Shown piece after piece: positions 57,464 through 64,000 of a stretch of DNA of 64,000 nt. The stretch spans positions 1 to 64,000 of the forward strand of contig JAYWVB010000007.1 in the NCBI GenBank assembly GCA_039881045.1, written 5' to 3'. Position numbers and translations under genes: made by a program. The stretch is from Chaetomium olivaceum. Lineage: Eukaryota > Ascomycota > Sordariomycetes > Sordariales > Chaetomiaceae. Within the stretch, counting starts at the first letter, position 1, and the number at the start of each line of letters is the position of its first letter. The notes below the pieces were generated by a model. The model ran no database searches. It saw nothing but the letters and a program-made list of their open reading frames with translations, and was not told the DNA's origin.

Positions 57464-58923
57464 ATGCCGCAGTTCTTCCGCGTGGTCGAGCACACCATCA
57501 ATTGCGCGCACTCGCGCGAATATGTCACAGCAACTGCAAATGGCGATGCTGACGGGCCGCGACTCGCCGTGAAGCAGTACATCCCACTCGACAATCCTAA
57601 TCCCCAGCCCGGCGATGTGACCATCATTGCCGCCCACGCGAATGGCTTTCCCAAAGTGAGTCGCATGCGCCTTTTGAACTTGCTCAATTATAAATTCTCA
57701 ATTCCCACTCCAATTTCTAACATTCAACAAGGAACTGTATGAGCCGCTCTGGGATGATCTCCAAAAAAAGAGTGCAGAAACCGGCATCCGCATCCGGTCC
57801 ATCTGGATCGCCGACATGTGGAACCAGGGACAGTCGGGAGTGCTGAACGAGAAGATTCTTGGCAACGACCGTGAGGCACCTCAGGAACTAGCAGTCCGAG
57901 ACTGAGGATCGATACTGACAACGCCGTACAGCGAGCTGGTGGGACCACTCAAGAGACCTGGCCAACCTGATCAACCAAAAGCGCGACGAGATGCCGCAAC
58001 CGCTAGTGGGCATCGGCCACAGCATGGGCGGCGCGCAGCTGTAAGCCCTCCCTTCTCATCCGAGACCAACCAACAAACCGTTTCTGAACACACTAACTCA
58101 CCACCCCTTCAGCACCTACCTCGCTCTGTCCCACCCGCGCCTGCTGCACTCCCTCGCGCTGCTCGACCCGGTCATCGCCACCACGCACAGCGGCATCGGC
58201 CCGGCCATCGCCTCCACCAACCGCCGCGACCTCTGGGACTCGCGCACCGCCGCCGCCGCCCGCTTCGCCAAGTCCCCCTTCTACCGCGCCTGGGACCCGC
58301 GCGTGCTCGACCTGTGGGTGCGCCACGGCCTGCGCGCCCTGCCCACCGAGCTGTACCCCTCCGCGCCCGCAACCGCAACCGCAGCCGCAACCGCAGGCGA
58401 CCCCCCCGTAACCCTGACCACGACCAAGCACCAAGAACTCTTCACCTTCCTGCGCCCCACCTACCTCGCGGACCGCGACCTGCGCGACTTCGACCGCTCC
58501 CTCCTCGGCCTGGGCCAGGAGAGCGCGGCAACAGGCCCCAAGTACGCCTTCTACCGGCCCGAGCCGCCGCAGCTCTTTGCGCGGCTGCCCGAGCTGCGGC
58601 CGAGCGTGCTGTATGTGTTTGGGGACGAGTCCGAGATGTCGGCGCCGGGGGAGAGGAGGGCGAAGATGGAGCGGACGGGGAGCGGGGTGGGCGGCAGCGG
58701 CGGGGCGGAGAAGGGGCGGGTGAAGGAGGTGGTGCTGGATTGTGGGCATCTGGTGGCCATGGAGAGGGTGCAGGGGTGTGCGGAGGCGGTGGGCGGGTTT
58801 TTGAAGGGCGAGTTGGGAAGGTGGAGGGCGGAGGAGCAACAACGGAGGGGGTTGGGAGGGGATAGGAGGGAGATTATTATGGTGGATGAGAGGTGGAAGA
58901 GGGAGATTAAGGGGAAGCTTTAG
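57464..58923 (+). CDS. Alpha/beta hydrolase of the fungal secondary-metabolism type, C-terminal GKL
   Basis: Model: join(57464..57655,57732..57870,57932..58040,58113..58923), 416 residues; introns of 76, 61 and 72 nt all preserve frame. The oxyanion region is TIIAAHANGFPK. SIWIADMWNQGQSG and PSWWDHSRDL follow, and the nucleophile elbow is GHSMGGAQL (Ser about residue 140). A late VLDCGHLVAMER supplies the His. The arrangement resembles peroxisomal hydrolases such as Akt2 and MpaH of polyketide pathways. The protein ends in GKL, close to the type-1 peroxisomal signal. It converges on the PKS gene across about 0.8 kb, so a shared pathway is plausible but not shown. Confidence 0.83.
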
Positions 58924-59698
58924 GGGAGAGGCGGGGGGGTTGGTATATGGGTTTGGACTAATAACACTCGGGTTTGGGTATAAACGGGGAATGGGGTGAG
59001 ATGCGAGAGTTTTAAAGTTTACCTTGGTCGGTGAAGTCTTAAAGCAAAGCAAGATTTTGGAATAGCGTCCCATGGCCTCGCAGTCCCTCATCATTTTCTT
59101 CGGGTCCCAGTCGGGGTTCCAGCAAAACTTGAGTGACCTCTTGACGCCCCTTTCAGTTTGGCGCTTGGTCTTCAAGGGACCCTGACTATGCCTCCTGGAG
59201 CATGCAGTAATATGTGCTACAGTACCTCTGCGGGAAAGAGGCCTCGATTAACTGGATTGATAAGTATGATGTAACGACCGACCTATGCATTACTGGAGCA
59301 CGGATTGTGTCTTACATTGTTGACGGCCTCATCTGAGAAGGATGTGTTAAAAAGGGCTCATTTGGAAGACCAGAAGTTCTAGTTAGGGAACTACCTGTTC
59401 CGTTGTTTATCTACCTAGTTGTAGCTGCAAATTTGTTATATGGGGTAGAGAAAATAATGGTATATGAAAAAGAGGCAGAGGTGGTTTGAAAGGTGACGTC
59501 CATGACAGTCTGATCTGCTATGACTCGTGAGGTATACAACAGCTCTGCCGTCGCCCACAAAGCCCTAGCGCGCATACCCTTGAAAATTCAGACAATACTG
59601 CTTCATGCTACATTGTCGTTACAATAGCCATCACATTCCCAAAACGGAAAGGAGAAAAGGAAGGTACGTCAAGGCCACGTTCGTTCCGATTACCTACC
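58924..59698. other. Convergent 3' region between hydrolase and PKS
   Basis: About 0.8 kb between two stop codons. No gene or RNA recognised. Confidence 0.4.
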
Positions 59699-62600
59699 TC
59701 AGCTGTAATACTCCACAAGCCAGGCCCGCAGGTCGCCCACCGTAGGGTATTCCAGAAACAAGCTGCCATTAACAGTCACACCCAGCTGCTCGCGGAACTT
59801 CTCGGCGATGACCAGACTCATCAGACTGTCGACGCCTAGGTTCGCAAAGGTCGCCTCATCGGTCAGCTCCGAGAGCTCGAGGCCGGCCTCCTCGGCTACA
59901 AGGGCCAGCGCCTTGACAGCCGTACTGTTGCTGTTGCTCGCGTCCTGCACGGTGGTGGTAGTCGTGGCTGTTGTGCCGGCAGCGACGGCTGGGGCTGGGG
60001 CTGGGGCTGTTTCGGCAGGTGCCGGCTTCGTAATCTCTGCAACGACCACCGGCTTCTTGGGGGGAGACAACGACGATGTCGACGGAGCCGCAGCGAGCGC
60101 CTTCTGTGCCGTCGTCGACACAGTGGGGTCGTGGGCATCGGGTGCAGAAAAGAAGCGGTTGAGTAGTAGGCGCGGGTACCGGCGGAACTTGATAGCGCCA
60201 ACCATACCGATAATAACGCCCTCCTGGAGAATGTAGACGTCGCCGAGGTAGACGCTCGGGTCTTCAGCCGTGGGGATCATCTTCACGTAGGAGCGGTACC
60301 TGGCGCCGGCAACCAGCGGCTTGGAAAAGCGCATCGAGCCCCAACCAGGGGTAACACAGAAGTTAGCCCGGGTATCGATGGCGTCGGACACGTTCATGAC
60401 GAAGCCCGCGAGGTGGGCTACGCTATCGATAAAGTGCGGCGGGACGGTCCAGACACCGCCACCGCCCGTGGTCAGCGTCACGTCGGCAAAGGCCTCGAGC
60501 TCGTGCAGGACCACCGACTGCATGCCGCGGTACTTGTCAGCGTATTCAACCAGGTTGCTCGCGAAGAGCAGGTAGGCCATGTTGTGCGACAGCCGGTTGG
60601 CCACGCCCTCGTCGGCAAGCCGCTCGAGGGCCTCGATACGGCCCTGGACCAGGTGGGTGAGGGGCAGCCATGAGGCGAGCCACTCGTCCGCGTCTCCGTA
60701 GTACAGGTCAGCGCTGGCGAACGGCTCGTCGGCCTCGACGCCGTCCGCTGACACATTGTGCCAGAAAAGCCGGGCGCTGTTGGAGTGAATATCCTCGGAT
60801 GAGACCGAGACCTGAATGACCTGCGGTGTCCTCGCCGTCTTTTGCGCAACGAGACCCTTGAGGACCTCGAGGTTGGCCACGCTCATATGGACGTCCTTCT
60901 TTTTGAGATCCGGCCGCAGCTTCTTGAAGAAATGCTGACCGAGAGTAAACGCGATGTCGGCATGGATCGACTGGGTATTATTCGAACGTCAGTATTCAGG
61001 TTTCATCTCTGATTCGTCTTGACGGCGATGTTTGATGGTGCGTCTAGAAGGAAAAGCTGAATCAACAAGAAGGAAACATACCGATGTTACGACACCACAC
61101 CCATTCATATTGTGGCCGTTAGCTGCGGCGAGGAAATCCGCCTGCATCAAATCCGACCGCATGACGACTTTTCCGCCCGACCCAGAGAACGTCTCTTCGA
61201 TGATCTGCTGGACCGTCGAGGTCCTCAGGCTTGACTCCGGCGTCGCGAGAGGTGCAGCCAGTTGTTGCAGTTGTGCCGCTTTAAGCGCCTTCTCTGCATC
61301 GTAAAAGGTATTGCCCTTGGTGAGCGCCCAGTCGCCGTTATACATGATCCAGTAGGTCTTGTCATTCCAGCTGTACGTCGGCAGGTCTAGCAGCCGCAAG
61401 GCCCCGGCCCGCTCGAAGGGGCGGTGGAATTCGTTCCAGTTTATCTCCACCCCCGCGTTGTGCATGGCACTTAGACTCTGTGCAATGGTGCTCCAGTTGT
61501 CCTCGTTTCGGCGAAGCGACGCGGCAATTACATTGACCAAAGGTAACGTGGACTTGACGAAGTTGACGCACACGGGGTGGGGCCCGATTTCGACCCAGAC
61601 CATATTCTCGTCGATAATGGACACTTTCTGCGCGTTCTCAAAAGCCGAGAGGAAGTCGACCGGTTCGCGAGTGGCCCGTCGCAAATAGTTGGCCGTAACG
61701 GTCTTGTCGTCAAAGATGACTTTACCCAACAGGGGTGAGATGATAGGCAGATTAGGCCGTCGGAAGACCACGCTCGTTTTCGCCATCTCTTCAAACTCGT
61801 CGAGGATCGGATCTGTTTGCTCAGAGTGGAAGGCAAATGCGACGTCCAAACGGAAACATTTGTAGCCATGCCCTTCCAGTGTCTGCGACAGAGCATCTAT
61901 CTGCTCCCGCGTCCCGCTCAGTACCGTGTCCTTGGGTCCGTTGATGCAGGCAACTTCGTAACGATTGTCGGTCGCAGTGGTGCTTTCCTGGATCTGAGCC
62001 AAGGAAGCGCGTACGGCCAACATGGTATGGCTACCGGCCTTGCATTTCTCCTCGAGCATCAGGGCTCTTTGGCCCACGAGGAACACGGTGTCACTGGCCG
62101 ATAGTACACCGGCCACGTGGAGGGCTGCGTACTCTCCCAGGCTGTGTCCGATAACAACATCTGGAGAAACTCCCAATGAGGCCCAGTACTTAGCCAGTGC
62201 CATTTCGGTGGACACTAGGGCGAGCTGCGTGATCACGGGCGAGTGTGCATGGTCGGACGGATAACTACCATCAACTGCAGGGATGAAGGACGGAAAGCCC
62301 TGTCCCTGGGCCAGGCGGTCGAGGTGCAGTAGCTGCGATTGAAAATAGGGATTGCCGTGGAACAATTCTAGATTCATCGAGCGATGCGATGCCCCCTGAC
62401 CAGTGAAGGTAAAGACGACGGGGGGTTGGCCGGTAGACGGAATCGGCTTGCGAGAGTCCGAGTCGATAGAGCCCAGTGCCGATTGGAGATGCTGCCTCAC
62501 CTGGCTAACATCGGAAGCCACAACGGTCACGCGGTGGTTGTGATGGCGGCGTCGGGCGGTGGTAGAGTAGGACAGGTCGGCCAACGACACGTCCGGATTC

Positions 62601-64000
62601 TTATCCAGAAACCGAATCATTCTTTCCAGGTTCCCCTTTAACGAGACCTTGCTCTTTGCCGATACCGCGACCACTTGTCTCGGGCGCGGATCCACCTCGG
62701 TAGGTCCGCGCACCGGACCCTCCTCAAGCACGACCGTTGAGTTGCCACCAGCGGCGCTGAAGTTGTTCACCACAGCGATTCGCTTCTTGCCGGGAACATG
62801 AGGCCACTCGGTGAGCTCGTAGGGAATTCGTAGGTTGCGCTTTTCCATGTCCTTTGGAAACTTGGGATTCAGACTATTTTTGATACCGACGTGGGGGGGG
62901 ATGGCGTTCTTCTGCAGCATCAGGAGCACTTTCAACAGGGCCGTCACGCCAGCAGCCGCCTCTCCATGGCCGACGTTCGCCTTGACAGCGCCGATATACA
63001 GAGGATTCTTGGTGTTGCGTCGTCCGGAAAGAGGTGCAAACACGTCCGTTACCGACTGTATCTCCTCCGCGTCGCCAGCTTGGGTACCCTGGGGCACCGA
63101 GTTAGTGGTTTTGTTCGACAATAGGAGAGAAATCGGAGATTCTTACCGTGCCATGCATTTCTACAAACCCGACATCTAGCGGATCGATACCCGCCCTGCT
63201 GATGATTTGTTTACCGAGGTCCGCCTGATGGCCCGCATGCGGGTGCGTGATGGAAACGGCCTCCGCGGAATGGTTCGTCCCCGCCGCCAGAATCACACCC
63301 AAGATGTTATCGTTATCGGCTTCGGCATCCTCCAGGCGCTTCATCACAATAGAGCCGACCCCATCAGCGCGGCAGTAGCCATCGGCCTCGCAGTCCCAGG
63401 TCTTACACGCATTCGGCGTCTTGGTAAGGAAGTGGCCATGACTGAGACCAGCAAAGGCATCAGAGTTGGATAGAACGTTCATGCCACCAGCCACGGCCAT
63501 ATCCGTATCCCCAGCCCACAACGAGGTGCAGGCAGTCTGGATCGTAGCCAGGCTGGACGAGCACGCAGTATCGATACTGTAACTCGGGCCCGAGAACTTG
63601 AAGAAATAGTTGATACGGCCCGGTCCGAAGGCACGGCATCCACCAGGAATAAAATACGTGCTGATCTCCTGGGCGGTATTGACCTCGCGGTAATCGTCAC
63701 TGGCCTGGCCGTAGAAAGTCCCGATCCTGTGCAGGTTGGTGGCCGCCGTACGGTTTGCCACGTAGCCCGCCCTCTCAAGAGCCTCGTAGGCGGTAACCAG
63801 GGCCAACCGCTGCATAGGGTCGGTTTGCTGAGCCTCCCGCGGTGACATGTTGAAAAAGGGCGCGTCGAAGAGGCCCGGCTCGTCGATAAAGCATCCGTAG
63901 GGTGTGTGGCTGGCGTTGACCCTCTTCCCTGCCGGGTCGTAGTGCGAGTCGACATCAAACCGGTCGGCGGGTATTTTTCTGTGCACATCCAGGCCATTTT
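59699..64000 (-). CDS. Non-reducing polyketide synthase, 3' part (KS-AT-PT-ACP, no thioesterase)
   Basis: Model: complement(join(59699..60970,61082..63088,63147..>64000)); 1376 residues in the window, with the N-terminal SAT part outside. Introns of 58 nt (in the KS, before GTQAGD) and 111 nt (in the PT) keep phase 0. The KS has DTACSSSL (catalytic Cys), EMHGTGTQAGD and AVKANVGHGEAAAG. The AT has FTFTGQGASH and the GHSLGEYAA nucleophile. The PT has GHNMNGCGVVTS (catalytic His) and PPHFIDSVAHLAGFVMN (catalytic Asp). An Ala/Pro linker leads to one ACP with GVDSLMSL (phosphopantetheine Ser). The protein stops after the ACP. That, and the PT sequence (MRFSKPLVAGARYRSYVKM, FRRYPRLLLNRFFS), fits atrochrysone-carboxylic-acid-synthase-type enzymes. 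These release product through a separate metallo-beta-lactamase-type thioesterase. The enzyme looks intact. Confidence 0.9.

Noticed and set aside
58093..59175. 360-codon minus-strand frame
   Set aside because: Antisense of the hydrolase's last exon, with Arg/Pro-rich repetitive content.

Overview
The window is nuclear DNA of a filamentous ascomycete. Genes carry short GT-AG introns (about 45-190 nt) with CTAAC-type branch sites. The contents are typical of Sordariomycetes: an ascomycete laccase ending in DSGI, an Asp f 4-like secreted protein, two SAT4-type seven-helix membrane proteins, an Sfh5 lipid-transfer protein and a non-reducing polyketide synthase. I would guess Sordariales (Chaetomiaceae-like), but the species cannot be fixed by reading alone.

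Layout. 0-9 kb: the 3' part of a GH32 fructan hydrolase, a multi-pass membrane protein, a Lys/Glu-rich protein with tandemly duplicated exon-intron units, and mitochondrial GatB. 9-17 kb: a secreted laccase, a 4.5-kb stretch with at most one tiny Cys-rich ORF, and a secreted pepsin-like protease. 17.4-18.1 kb: a small repetitive element with 17-bp terminal inverted repeats and a perfect 26-bp hairpin. 18-24 kb: a Cys-rich single-pass membrane protein, an Asp f 4-like protein, Sfh5, and an F-box/leucine-rich-repeat protein. 25-29.4 kb: two same-strand paralogues of an unrecognised Cys-motif family with identical intron layout, plus two possible relics between them. 31-37.7 kb: two SAT4-type membrane proteins around a secreted NTF2/SnoaL-like protein. 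38-43 kb: a gene desert holding a pair of about 199-bp inverted repeats. 43-56 kb: four co-oriented genes, namely a membrane protein with a coding minisatellite, a degenerate RNase H-fold protein with a (TCA)22 tract, a NYN-domain/zinc-finger protein, and a conserved protein with a HicA-like C-terminal module. 57-64 kb: an alpha/beta hydrolase ending in GKL facing the 3' part of a non-reducing PKS of the atrochrysone-synthase type (KS-AT-PT-ACP, no thioesterase). The last two could be the edge of a secondary-metabolite cluster.

A striking property of the window is that at least six otherwise well-preserved genes are each broken by one-base indels, often in short C/G or A runs. These include the housekeeping gene gatB and a secreted laccase with all copper ligands intact. 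The most economical reading is residual sequence error in a draft assembly rather than six pseudogenes. The gene models below are given across these breaks, and each break is reported separately.

The best candidates for undescribed biology are the tandem Cys-motif family at 25-29 kb, the exon-intron unit duplication at 4.7-5.1 kb, the hypervariable minisatellite membrane protein at 43-46 kb, and the neighbouring degenerate RNase H-fold and NYN genes.
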